Shown here in pieces: positions 8,299 through 16,214 of a DNA stretch of 40,021 nt; positions within the stretch are counted from its first letter, which is position 1, and every line of letters begins with the position of its first letter. The stretch is from contig CANQKC010000024.1 in assembly GCA_947624305.1 (NCBI GenBank), positions 1 through 40,021 of the forward strand, read 5' to 3'. This DNA is from an uncultured Monoglobus sp. GTDB taxonomy: Bacteria; Bacillota; Clostridia; Monoglobales; Monoglobaceae. The translations under genes and the position numbers were made by a program. The notes beneath the pieces were generated by a model. It had not been told where the DNA came from and searched no databases. It saw only the letters and a program-made list of their open reading frames with translations.

Positions 8299-8397
8299 TT
8301 TCATTATGAGTTTGAGTTTATACATCCGTTTTCTGACAGCGCCGACCAAGTTAGCGACCAAGTTAACGACCAAGTTAAGGCCTTTTTGGTTGCATAA
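8299..8397 (+). pseudogene. Remnant C-terminus of a putative AlbA_2/RecG-like regulator
   Basis: In one frame, bases 8299-8397 encode FHYEFEFIHPFSDSADQVSD and then QVNDQVKAFLVA plus a stop. Repeated DQV units of this kind are typical near the C-terminus of ATP-binding (AlbA_2) transcriptional-regulator-like proteins in Bacillota. The three 12-bp repeats GACCAAGTTARC/G (8344-8379) explain themselves as this motif. No start or upstream domain survives, so it is a relic; identification rests on motif memory only. The rest of the 324-bp gap 8224-8547 holds the tRNA terminator and a TATAAT at 8500-8505 that could serve the next gene, without a convincing -35. Confidence 0.4.
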
Positions 8398-8547
8398 GAC
8401 CGCGGGCACGGAAAAATTTTTTGCGCGGAGCGGAGCGCCTATTCGCTGTTCTCTAATCGCTGATCGCTATGTTGGCGGCGCTATGCACGAATTATATTGT
8501 ATAATGATAATCGGATACCACAAATATATTTTTTGGAGGAAAATAAG

Positions 8548-9978
8548 ATGTCATTATGGTATGATTCGAGACGGCATGAATACGCCATGGACGGCAAAAA
8601 CGGCTGGTTCATAAAATACTGCGACAAGCTGGCGGCCGATTTGAGCAAGCTTTGCGAGGAGCACTTCAAAGGACTCGCGAACCGTCACACCGCCGATGAT
8701 GTGGATTATGACGAGGAAATGACCGTAAAAGAGAAGATCGATTATGAGGTTGAACAGCGTAAGGGGCTTGACAACACGTTAAGCTTCGCCATTCAGGCTG
8801 AGGTAAATAAACGCATCAGTGAGGACGACAAAATCAAAGAAAGCGTAAGCGACGAAATTTCGGCGAGAGAAGCCGCCGACACCGCGCTCGGAGGCAGAAT
8901 TGATTCCGAAGCGCTTGCGCGTCAGAACGCGGACACGGCTCTTGAAAACAAGATCGACGCGGAAATTGAGCGTAGCAAAGGCTTGGACGGTCTGATCAAT
9001 TTCGCGCTTGATGCCGAGACAACAAAGCGCTCCGAAGAGGATAAAAAGCTGCAGCAGCAGATCGACAGTATTAAAACAAAGGGCACATGGGCGGATCCGT
9101 TTTTGGTGAGCGATCCGAACGCGGACCTGTCAACGCTGACAACGCCCGGAATATATTATTTTGATTTTGACGAGTTTAAAGAAATCAGCCATTGCGGCTG
9201 TTACAACCGCGGATATATGGAAGTCGCGGAGGTCTGGGGCGACAATATCAGCAGAAAGATCATATCACAGAAGATATGCACAGGCTTTGAGGGCAAGGTT
9301 TTCTATTTTGTGCGAACCGTTGACACCAACAGAGTGGGAAATATGGACAATGACACGGACTGGAGGCAGTTTGAGACCACTTCCGGGACAGTAGGGGGAA
9401 CAACGCTGGAAAAGCGGATTGAAGATCTTGAAGAAAGAATTAAAGGACTGGTCGATAGTGCGATAAATAGCGGTGATCTTGCAAAATTAAAGGATGACGT
9501 CACTGCTTTGGGAAAAAGAATTGATGATGAGGCCTCGGAGCGCAAGAACGCAGACGAGACTTTGCAGGAAAATATTGTCGCCGAGTCAGAAGATTTGAAT
9601 AATCGGATCGACGAAGAAGCGATCGACAGAAGAGACGCGGACACGGCTCTTGAGAGCAAGATCGACACGGAGATCGAGCGTAGTAAAGGCTTGGACAGTC
9701 TTACCAATTTCGCGCTTGAAGCTGAGACAACAAAGCGTTCCGAACTGGAAGAACGGGTTGGACTTCTTGAAGAAAAAATTAAAGCGCTTGATGACGGCGC
9801 AGCGGGCGACGAGAGTGAGCTGGCCGATTTAAAAAATGATGTCGCAAAATTAAAGCAATCTGCGGTGGCGAGCGTAAGCGCAATCGGAACGGGGCTTAAG
9901 CTTGAGGATAATACGCTTTCGGTTGATTGCGCGACGGCAGACGAGACAAGCGGCGCGGTTAAGAGCGGTTTGAAATAA
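8548..9978 (+). CDS. Phage tail fibre-like coiled-coil protein with a knob-like domain
   Basis: The ATG at 8548 has GGAGGA at 8535-8540, so I prefer it to an upstream in-frame start at 8497. The 476-aa product begins with a phage-type N-terminus (MSLWYDSRRHEYAMDG, then HTADDVDYDEEMTVKEKID), followed by long coiled coil with alternating acidic/basic heptads. Residues about 180-285 form a compact Trp/Gly-rich block resembling the pyocin-knob type of fibre domain, and coiled coil resumes to the end. It would trimerise as a fibre shaft; receptor and attachment are unknown. A 108-bp coding segment occurs twice (8929-9036 and 9637-9744). It is the first gene of a five-gene tail-tip-like cassette. 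Confidence 0.7.
   Translation: MSLWYDSRRHEYAMDGKNGWFIKYCDKLAADLSKLCEEHFKGLANRHTADDVDYDEEMTVKEKIDYEVEQRKGLDNTLSFAIQAEVNKRISEDDKIKESVSDEISAREAADTALGGRIDSEALARQNADTALENKIDAEIERSKGLDGLINFALDAETTKRSEEDKKLQQQIDSIKTKGTWADPFLVSDPNADLSTLTTPGIYYFDFDEFKEISHCGCYNRGYMEVAEVWGDNISRKIISQKICTGFEGKVFYFVRTVDTNRVGNMDNDTDWRQFETTSGTVGGTTLEKRIEDLEERIKGLVDSAINSGDLAKLKDDVTALGKRIDDEASERKNADETLQENIVAESEDLNNRIDEEAIDRRDADTALESKIDTEIERSKGLDSLTNFALEAETTKRSELEERVGLLEEKIKALDDGAAGDESELADLKNDVAKLKQSAVASVSAIGTGLKLEDNTLSVDCATADETSGAVKSGLK
8929..9744 (+). repeat. 108-bp duplicated coding segment in the fibre gene
   Basis: Bases 8929-9036 and 9637-9744 are near-identical, 708 bp apart (236 codons, in frame). Both encode a block starting ADTALE.KID.EIERSKGLD. 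They sit on either side of the knob-like domain. Confidence 0.9.
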
Positions 9979-10050
9979 TCGCCGTTATCGCGTGCATATA
10001 GAGGAGAATATAAAATAACGGCGCCATAGGCGCGGAAAGGAAAATATATC

Positions 10051-10959
10051 ATGGCAAGTATGAGATTAATGTCAACGGCGGCGGACAGCAAGCCGATAAA
10101 TCTGGAGGATCTGAAAACATTGGTGGAGCTGCTTTCGGATGCGTTCGCGACGCTTGAAGCGGTGAACGCGTTAAGCGGCTCGTCGCACACCCACAACAAT
10201 AAGGCGGTTCTTGACGCGACGGACACAGCGTTCACGAGCACCCTTAAAGGAAATTATGATAAGGCGTATACGCACAGCACTTCACCTCACGCTCCGTCGG
10301 GCGCGCAGGCGAATGTTATCGAGAGCGTCAAGGTAAACGGCACGGCGCTTGTGCCGAGCGATAAAGCGGTTGACGTCACGATCCCGACCAAGGTGTCGAG
10401 TCTTACTAACGACAGCGGATTTCAGACCTCGGCGCAGGTTTTGTCCGCGATAAACACGCAGATCGACGCGTTTGCCAAAAAGGTTACGGATAACGGCACG
10501 ATCGACACGATCAAAGAGGTGATCGACTACATAGCCGAGCACGAGGGCGAGGCAACCGAGATGATGAGCGCGATCACCAAGCTCCAGACGGACGTGGCGG
10601 GAAAAGCGCCCGCGAGCCACAAACACAGTTACAATGATTTGACGGACAAACCGACCATACCGCCGGCTGTGACTGTTGACAGCCAGCTTAACGGAAGCTC
10701 GGCAAATCCGGTGCAGAATAAGGTTATCAACTCGGCGTTGGCGGGAAAGCTTAACACAACGGATGTTCAGGCGTGGGCGAAAGCGGCAAGCAAGCCGACG
10801 TATAACGCGACCGAGGTCGGAGCGATACCGACGACGGAAAAGGGAGCGGTAAGCGGAGTCGCGGAGCTTGACAGCGGAGGCAAGCTGCCTTCAAACAGAT
10901 ATGACTTCGCCACGACCGCCGAGGTGACGGCGATGGTCACAGAGGTTCTTGGAGCTTAG
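10051..10959 (+). CDS. Phage tail fibre-like protein
   Basis: 302 aa, ATG at 10051 with an AAAGGAAA-type ribosome site. The helical N-terminus leads to SHTHNNKAVLDATDTAF and later SHKHSYNDLTDKPTIPP, Thr/His/Pro-rich spacer motifs that are common in tail fibres of Clostridia phages and prophages. The C-terminus (GAVSGVAELDSGGKLPS) also resembles fibre-tip modules. It lies 72 bp after the previous fibre gene and 11 bp before the spike gene, so the three are probably co-transcribed. Function in receptor binding is inferred from family resemblance. A short hairpin (GCGCC-ATA-GGCGC, near 10022-10034) sits in the leader. Confidence 0.7.
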   Translation: MASMRLMSTAADSKPINLEDLKTLVELLSDAFATLEAVNALSGSSHTHNNKAVLDATDTAFTSTLKGNYDKAYTHSTSPHAPSGAQANVIESVKVNGTALVPSDKAVDVTIPTKVSSLTNDSGFQTSAQVLSAINTQIDAFAKKVTDNGTIDTIKEVIDYIAEHEGEATEMMSAITKLQTDVAGKAPASHKHSYNDLTDKPTIPPAVTVDSQLNGSSANPVQNKVINSALAGKLNTTDVQAWAKAASKPTYNATEVGAIPTTEKGAVSGVAELDSGGKLPSNRYDFATTAEVTAMVTEVLGA

Positions 10960-10970
10960 GGGGTGAGACA

Positions 10971-12449
10971 ATGGCGGAAAAACCCATAGGGTTGAGCGGT
11001 CTCAAAGAATTTTTGGGGCAGATCAAGCCGCAGTTTGATAAAGTTAAAAATTTAGAGGAAGATTTAGATTCGATAACGCTGGCTGAGGAAGGACACAAAT
11101 TTTTAAAAGATGTCGGTAATCTTAGCGATGAATTGGATCCCGAATTCCCGACGACCGATTTTCACAATGTTGTGGAATGTTTAAACTATTTATTAAAAAA
11201 CAAACTGGATACCAAAAACGGTAATGTTACGATACCGGGAGAGGTTAATCTTGAGGGAACCGTGCATGCGGACGCCGATGTCAAAGTAGGCGAATTTGAC
11301 GAGTTCGGAAAACCGTTATCCGAAAGCGTAATGAGTAGCAGTCTGCGCGTCAACGGAACTATTGAAAACTGGGGAGAAGTCAAGCATCATGGCAGCGTAG
11401 AGGTTGAACAGCTTAAAGTTAGCAACAAGGACGGTGTTGGCGGCAGCATAGTAGCGGACGGGAGCATATCCGGAAAAGATATCAATGCGAGTGGGTCAAT
11501 TGAAGCCGGAGGAACAATGCGGGCTAAAGGTGACCTAAAAACATCAAAAGGATTATATCCGGAGGTTGATAACACAACTAAGATAGGCAAGGCGGATCAT
11601 CGCTATAACGAGGCGCATATAACAACTGTTTACGGAAAGGTTGTGGGTGTTTCGGCGGCGACGACTAAAGTTGTGGGCGCGGCTGCGTCGGGCCACACCG
11701 CCGGTATGTGCGACTTTCTCTGCGACGGCACGGCTGATCAGGTCGAGATACAAGCGGCGATAAACGTCCTGCCAGCGAGCGGCGGAAAGGTTGTGCTGCT
11801 TGAGGGAACGTATAACATATCCGGCTCGATCAACGTTAACAAACCGAATGTGACGATTGAGGGGATGGGAAACGGAACCGTGCTCAAGCGAATGTTTAAT
11901 GACGGCGGCGTTTGGAACGAAAAAGGCATGATATACATACAGGGAGCACAGATAAAAAATTGCGCAGTTAAAAATATGCGGTTTGACGGAAATCATTCTG
12001 TCTATACCAACGATATTAATGGAGCAGTAAAGGTTTCATATAGTGCTGCGGATATTACAGTCACAGGTGTGACTGTAGAAAACGAGGGTTATGGCATTGT
12101 TTACTCCGGAAACGCATCGGGCGGCCAAATAGCATACAACACCATCCGCAGCAGCGCCATGAACGGGATCGAAATAGGAAACGCACACAAATTGATAGTA
12201 TGCGGTAATTCTATCATTGACAGCAATATCAACGGTATCATGTTTGAGTGGGGTTCGTCATATAACAAGATAGCAAATAACCTCATAATCCGCGGTGACG
12301 GAACGTCGGGTGATTACAGTGCCACACAATATTCTATCCGTTTGAACTCCGCAAACAACAATGATATATCGGACAACTATATCCCCGGCAAGAACTATAC
12401 CAACGGCGGCGGAAGCACCAACACATTTGACAACAACCGGTACCAGTAA
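10971..12449 (+). CDS. Tail-spike-like protein with pectate-lyase-type beta-helix
   Basis: 492 aa, ATG at 10971 with AGGGGGTGA just upstream. Residues about 1-80 are helical, and 80-235 form Gly/Ile/Val-rich short strands as in trimeric fibre shafts. From about 239 (CDFLCDGTADQVEIQAAIN, then GGKVVLLEGTYNISGSI) it matches the start of the Pectate_lyase_3 right-handed beta-helix fold, with Asn ladders to the C-terminus. Such spikes bind or cleave surface polysaccharides. No catalytic residues can be assigned from sequence alone. It fits as the tip protein of the fibre cassette. Confidence 0.75.
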   Translation: MAEKPIGLSGLKEFLGQIKPQFDKVKNLEEDLDSITLAEEGHKFLKDVGNLSDELDPEFPTTDFHNVVECLNYLLKNKLDTKNGNVTIPGEVNLEGTVHADADVKVGEFDEFGKPLSESVMSSSLRVNGTIENWGEVKHHGSVEVEQLKVSNKDGVGGSIVADGSISGKDINASGSIEAGGTMRAKGDLKTSKGLYPEVDNTTKIGKADHRYNEAHITTVYGKVVGVSAATTKVVGAAASGHTAGMCDFLCDGTADQVEIQAAINVLPASGGKVVLLEGTYNISGSINVNKPNVTIEGMGNGTVLKRMFNDGGVWNEKGMIYIQGAQIKNCAVKNMRFDGNHSVYTNDINGAVKVSYSAADITVTGVTVENEGYGIVYSGNASGGQIAYNTIRSSAMNGIEIGNAHKLIVCGNSIIDSNINGIMFEWGSSYNKIANNLIIRGDGTSGDYSATQYSIRLNSANNNDISDNYIPGKNYTNGGGSTNTFDNNRYQ

Positions 12450-12460
12450 GGAGGCGGAAC

Positions 12461-12838
12461 ATGAAATACAGATTTTACGGAGATGAGCTTCAGATTGTGC
12501 GGTATGAGCTGACCGTGACGCATCATATCGAGGGCGGCGACAGCGTACAGACCTACCAAGCGGCCAATGATGATGAAAAGGAGGCCTATCTTGAGCTTTA
12601 TCCCGAGGCAGGAGTCAGCGAGATCGACAACAGCGGATATGAGTGGCTGGACGGCATGAAGTTCACGCAGGAACAGCTGAGAGCGGGCGAGCTTGAACGC
12701 GCGGTCGAGCTGGGCGAGGTTGAATATAAAAAATATCTCATGGAGTCCGACGCGAATTATCAGATGCTTGAACTCGACATGAGGCTGGCGCTGCTTGAAA
12801 GCGGGGTGAAGATAGATGAGTTATATTCTGTTTCTTAA
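12461..12838 (+). CDS. Small phage tail-associated hypothetical protein
   Basis: 125 aa, ATG at 12461 behind AAGGAGGCGG. It is acidic and soluble, with a beta-rich first third (YELTVTHHIEGGD) and a helical C-terminus (FTQEQLRAGELERAVELG). I do not recognise a named family, but proteins of this size and place precede XkdX genes in Bacillota phage tail modules. Its last 23 bases overlap the next ORF, which implies coupled translation. Confidence 0.6.
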   Translation: MKYRFYGDELQIVRYELTVTHHIEGGDSVQTYQAANDDEKEAYLELYPEAGVSEIDNSGYEWLDGMKFTQEQLRAGELERAVELGEVEYKKYLMESDANYQMLELDMRLALLESGVKIDELYSVS

Positions 12839-12950
12839 GCTGATAGAGGCGGAAAAGACGTTCGGACTCGCGGAAAAGGCGGACGTTATGTACACTCTCG
12901 GCAGGTTAACCGAGGAGCAGTACAAGGCGATAGTCGGACGATTGGGTTAA
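12816..12950 (+). CDS. XkdX-like small protein
   Basis: 44 aa (MSYILFLKLIEAEKTFGLAE... ending LTEEQYKAIVGRLG). The ATG at 12816 lies inside the end of the previous gene, with GGGGTGA about 8 bases upstream. The end (TEEQYK.I.G) is the typical XkdX pattern; XkdX-type proteins are encoded near tail-fibre genes of PBSX-like prophages and their role is unknown. Its presence supports a phage tail origin for the cassette. Confidence 0.7.
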   Translation: MSYILFLKLIEAEKTFGLAEKADVMYTLGRLTEEQYKAIVGRLG

Positions 12951-12951
12951 A

Positions 12952-12985
12952 AGAAAATTAAAAAGCCGCGGCATATGAGCCGCGG
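12952..12985 (-). terminator. Terminator for the pqqD-peptidase unit
   Basis: The perfect 7-bp stem CCGCGGC (12966-12972) with GCCGCGG (12979-12985) is followed on the minus strand by TTTTTAATTTTCTTTT. The T-run is on the minus side, so it mainly ends transcription from the peptidase gene; it may also stop the fibre operon arriving from the left. Confidence 0.8.
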
Positions 12986-12997
12986 AACAAAGCGCGA

Positions 12998-13459
12998 TCA
13001 GCGCAGGATAAAGCGTTTGACTTTTGCAAGAAACCGTCTTATCGGGCGGAACACTGACAGCGAGGCGCAATAAACGCGGTAACGCGCGCCGCGCAGGTGA
13101 TATATCCTGCCATCTCTTTTGATAACGCCGCAGGCGACCGCCAGAACGTTTTCGTCGGTAATGCCGGGCTCAAGCGCGGTCTGATTGTCGCCGCACATCA
13201 CATAGCCGTTCCTTGTGATACAGACGATCCGATGCAGAACAAAGCTGCCGTCGGCGCGGCGGTAGAGCGGTATGTCATACTTTTTAAGCCCGCCCTCGGC
13301 GGGCTTTTTTAATACAACGGTGTCGCAGCCGTTTCCGATAAGCGGCAGCATGCTTGTCCCGTTGGTGATCATTCTGAATGTTTTTCCCTGTTCAAACTCG
13401 CCGAGCATTATCGGCAGCAGTTTTTCCATGGGCAGTTTTTTTGTTTGTTTGCTTTCCAT
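12998..13459 (-). CDS. S24/S26 family peptidase (signal peptidase-like)
   Basis: 153 aa. NGTSMLPLI gives the nucleophile Ser36, and VLHRIV has His76 where bacterial signal peptidase I carries its Lys. This is the Ser-His arrangement of the SipW/ER-type branch. MCGDNQ (88-93) completes the fold signature. No N-terminal membrane anchor is obvious; the C-terminal 40 residues are strongly basic and hydrophobic (RYRVYCASLSVFRPIRRFLA), so it may bind the membrane there. It is 12 bp downstream of the PqqD-like gene in one operon. By context it may cleave a leader from an exported peptide; that role is inference. Confidence 0.75.
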   Translation of the reverse strand: MESKQTKKLPMEKLLPIMLGEFEQGKTFRMITNGTSMLPLIGNGCDTVVLKKPAEGGLKKYDIPLYRRADGSFVLHRIVCITRNGYVMCGDNQTALEPGITDENVLAVACGVIKRDGRIYHLRGARYRVYCASLSVFRPIRRFLAKVKRFILR

Positions 13460-13471
13460 GGGTCGGATCCT

Positions 13472-13735
13472 TTAGTCGGTGAGGACGCCCGCGTTTCTTA
13501 AAGTTTCGGCGAATTTCTCGGCGTCCTGCTTCGCGGTTGCTCCGTCGATGTCATACTCCGCGGTGAGCGCCGCCGCCAGGCCGTCGATGTCGGTTCCCTT
13601 TTCGAGCGCCTTCCAGAGTATTATGCCGCTCTCGTTGAGCTCGATCACGGAGCTGCGTCCGTTCGCGGTCCCGCTTTCGATAACGACCGCCTCGCCGCCG
13701 AATTCCTTTAAAATGTATCCGTCTTTTATTTTCAT
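13472..13735 (-). CDS. PqqD-family protein (RiPP recognition element-like)
   Basis: 87 aa from ATG 13735, chosen because AAGGAG lies 7 bases upstream; an upstream in-frame extension to 13912 would run through the divergent promoter and into the ABC gene. The pattern IELNESGIILWKALEKGTDIDGLAAAL (split: IELNESGIILW, then ALEKGTDIDG) is the classic PqqD core: a strand, a helix starting NE.G..LW, then a helical bundle. PqqD-like domains bind leader peptides and present them to modifying enzymes. It sits next to a peptidase, an ABC exporter and an HprK-like kinase. Confidence 0.8.
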   Translation of the reverse strand: MKIKDGYILKEFGGEAVVIESGTANGRSSVIELNESGIILWKALEKGTDIDGLAAALTAEYDIDGATAKQDAEKFAETLRNAGVLTD

Positions 13736-13765
13736 AGTCTTTCTCCTTGTTTGCATAAATATATG

Positions 13766-13794
13766 TTGAAAAATATTGTTTGCTGTGTTATAAT
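13766..13794 (+). promoter_or_regulatory. Promoter of the ABC exporter gene
   Basis: TTGAAA (13766-13771) and TATAAT (13789-13794) with a 17-bp spacer, 36 bp before the ATG. It lies in the 94-bp divergent region between the exporter and the PqqD-like gene. Confidence 0.8.
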
Positions 13795-13829
13795 GGTTCA
13801 AGCAGAATTCCGATAAGGAGGTGCGCAGG

Positions 13830-15500
13830 ATGCGCAGAAGCGGAACTCTCGGTTGGATCTGCGGCCGTATCCGCGGCCGTCGGTATATAATGTTTTTGCT
13901 GATCGCGCTCAACGGCGTTTCTTCCGCGCTGGGCGTTTATTTCGCGTTCCTGTCAAAAAGCGTTATCGACGCCGCGACTTCGCGGGACATGAAGAGCCTG
14001 CTCGCGCAGTCGGTTATTGCCGTTTCGGTCATTCTCGCCGAGATCATGCTTTCGTATCTCTCTGCTTATATCGAGGAGCGTTCCACCGCGTCGCTTGACA
14101 GGGACCTTAAACAGCGCGTGTTTTCAATGATAATAAGAAAGGATTATGCCTCGGTCACTGCCTACCACAGCGGCGACCTTATGACTAGGCTGACCGACGA
14201 CGTGTCGGTGATCTCGGCCAATGTCCTGACCCTTGTGCCCGCGGTTTTCGGGTTCGCCGTGACTTTGGTGCTGGCTCTCATAGGCCTGCTTGAGCTCGAT
14301 CTTAAATTCGGCCTGATTTTTTTGATCGGCGGCGCCCTGTTCCTTATAGCGGTCAGAGTTTTCGGTCGTTATCTCAAGGGCCTGCATAAACGGGTGCAGA
14401 GCGCGGTCTCGAAGGGAAACTCGTTCTTTCAGGAAACGATCGCCAACCTGCTTATGATAAAGGTTTTCGGCATCGAAGACCGCGTCGGCGCAATCGGCGG
14501 CGAGCGGCAAAACAATGTCCGCCGCGCGAGGATCCGCCGCAGCAACGTTCATATCGTGTCATATATGGGCGCGAGCCTGTTGTTCAGCATAGGCAGCCTC
14601 TACGCTCTGATCTGGAGCGCCTATAAGCTGTCGCTGGGGCTGATAACCTTCGGCACACTGACCGCCATTTTGCAGCTTGTGAACCGCGTTCAGTCGCCGG
14701 TGGCCGCCATGACCGGGGTCATCCCCCGCGTGTTTTCAATTCTGGCTTCCGCCGAGCGCATTATGGAGATTGAGAACCTGCCCGACGAGGAGAACTGCGC
14801 CCCGAGGGACCGGGCGGAATACTACCGCGGTTTTTCCGAGCTGCGCTTTTCGGATGTCAGCTTTTCATACGATAAGCTTCCGGTAATAAAGAACGCCGAT
14901 TTTGCCGTAAAGCGCGGCAGCTTCGCCGTTATCGGCGGCCATTCCGGAATAGGCAAGAGCACGCTGCTCAAGCTGCTTCTCGGCGTGTATAAGCCTGACG
15001 GCGGAAGCGTCTCGGTCACTGTCGGGGGCGAGCGCCTTGAGGCGGGCCCCGGAACGCGAGCGCTTTTCGCCTATGTGCCACAGGGCAACATGATATTGTC
15101 GGGAACCATACGCGGCACGCTGACCATGGTCAGGCCCGACGCGTCTGACGAAGAGCTTTGGCGGGCCGCCGAGATAAGCTGCGCGAAAGAATTTCTGGAG
15201 CAGCTCCCCGACGGGCTTAACACCGAGATAGGTGAGAACGGCCTTGGCCTTTCCGAGGGTCAGGTCCAGCGCCTCGCCATAACCCGCGCCGTGCTTTCGG
15301 GAGCGGGAGTGCTGCTGCTTGACGAGGCGACGTCGGCTCTTGACGAGAAAACCGAGGCCGAGCTGCTGTCAAATCTCAAGTCGCTCGAGGACAAGACATG
15401 CATAATCGTGTCGCACAAGCCGTCGGCGTTTAAGGTATGCGACACGGTCATAACCTTAAGCGGCGGAAACGTTAATGTCAAAAGCATAGGCGACAGATAG
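13830..15500 (+). CDS. ABC exporter, fused membrane and ATPase domains
   Basis: 556 aa from ATG 13830, with AAGGAGG at 13815-13821 (the GTG at 13821 lies inside that site). Residues about 20-300 form a six-helix type-IV ABC membrane domain. The ATPase has Walker A GGHSGIGKST (about 370-379), Q-loop VPQGN, signature LSEGQ (about 473) and Walker B VLLLDEATS (about 493). There is no N-terminal C39 peptidase, so any leader removal would need another protease, such as the neighbouring S24/S26 enzyme. Half-transporters like this dimerise in the membrane. The substrate is inferred to be a peptide from context only. It converges with the kinase gene, 7 bp apart. Confidence 0.9.
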   Translation: MRRSGTLGWICGRIRGRRYIMFLLIALNGVSSALGVYFAFLSKSVIDAATSRDMKSLLAQSVIAVSVILAEIMLSYLSAYIEERSTASLDRDLKQRVFSMIIRKDYASVTAYHSGDLMTRLTDDVSVISANVLTLVPAVFGFAVTLVLALIGLLELDLKFGLIFLIGGALFLIAVRVFGRYLKGLHKRVQSAVSKGNSFFQETIANLLMIKVFGIEDRVGAIGGERQNNVRRARIRRSNVHIVSYMGASLLFSIGSLYALIWSAYKLSLGLITFGTLTAILQLVNRVQSPVAAMTGVIPRVFSILASAERIMEIENLPDEENCAPRDRAEYYRGFSELRFSDVSFSYDKLPVIKNADFAVKRGSFAVIGGHSGIGKSTLLKLLLGVYKPDGGSVSVTVGGERLEAGPGTRALFAYVPQGNMILSGTIRGTLTMVRPDASDEELWRAAEISCAKEFLEQLPDGLNTEIGENGLGLSEGQVQRLAITRAVLSGAGVLLLDEATSALDEKTEAELLSNLKSLEDKTCIIVSHKPSAFKVCDTVITLSGGNVNVKSIGDR

Positions 15501-15507
15501 CCGCCTT

Positions 15508-16203
15508 TTATTTTTCTTTTGCCGCGTTATAGGCGCATTTTGCCGCGTCAACGCTCATATTGCAGAAAAGGTCGCAGACGGCGACTTTTTTCAAAAACAG
15601 CATAATATACTCTGTCGTTTTTTCAAAAAGCGCCGGGTCCTTCGGACGGTACACCGCCGCCAGCAGCCGCGTCAGCGACGTTTTCGGGTCAAGCGGAACA
15701 ACGCGGTTCTCGGCCGAGCGGTTCACGCAGAACAGGCGGCGGAGCGGCGCGCTCGTGTTGGTGTGAAGGTTTTCCTTGCCGCACCACGGCGTGCCGTACG
15801 CGCGGCACTCGCCGTCTATGAACCTGATAAGGGGCTTGTCGCCGTTGACGATAACGCACCTGTCGCCGAAAAGCTTTTTCCAATACATCGCGTGGGTGGT
15901 TTTGCCGGTGCCGCTCGGCGCCGTGAAGGCGTAGCCATCGCCGTCGACCTTAAGCACCACTCCGTGCATCAGAAAGCCGTCATAGTCCGGAAGCTTTTCC
16001 GCGATCTTCCGGTAGACCGCGAGGCTTTCGAGATAGCCGGGATCCGAAATATCCTCGGTCTTCTCGGCAGCGATCTCGGCCTCGGTCACGCTTATGTCAA
16101 AATCCGTGTCTCCATCCGCGAAATAATCCTCGCAGAGCGTTTCGATGTACGGATATTTGTTGTCAATGCCGACGGTCAGGCCGGCGATTTTAATTTTGAA
16201 CAT
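15508..16203 (-). CDS. HprK-like serine kinase-related P-loop protein
   Basis: 231 aa. The P-loop APSGTGKTT is at residues 95-103, followed by NGDKPLIR and GTPWCGKE, a layout shared with the C-terminal HPr kinase fold. It is shorter than true HprK (about 310 aa) and lacks the N-terminal domain and the HprK signature region. Kinases of this type occur with PqqD-like proteins in peptide-maturation clusters, for example kinases that phosphorylate lasso precursor peptides. It is the second gene of an operon, 11 bp after the stalk-domain gene. The target is unknown. Confidence 0.75.
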   Translation of the reverse strand: MFKIKIAGLTVGIDNKYPYIETLCEDYFADGDTDFDISVTEAEIAAEKTEDISDPGYLESLAVYRKIAEKLPDYDGFLMHGVVLKVDGDGYAFTAPSGTGKTTHAMYWKKLFGDRCVIVNGDKPLIRFIDGECRAYGTPWCGKENLHTNTSAPLRRLFCVNRSAENRVVPLDPKTSLTRLLAAVYRPKDPALFEKTTEYIMLFLKKVAVCDLFCNMSVDAAKCAYNAAKEK

Positions 16204-16214
16204 TTTCCGCGGTT

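Noticed and set aside
8344-8379. Three 12-bp direct repeats as possible iterons or operator sites
   Set aside because: They are explained as codons of a DQV-repeat protein remnant in an open frame ending at 8397.
10282-10626. 114-aa minus-strand ORF inside the second fibre gene
   Set aside because: It is an antisense shadow with no ribosome site or recognisable domain.
8548-12950. Diversity-generating retroelement linked to the fibre genes
   Set aside because: No reverse transcriptase, template repeat or adenine-biased variable C-terminus is visible.
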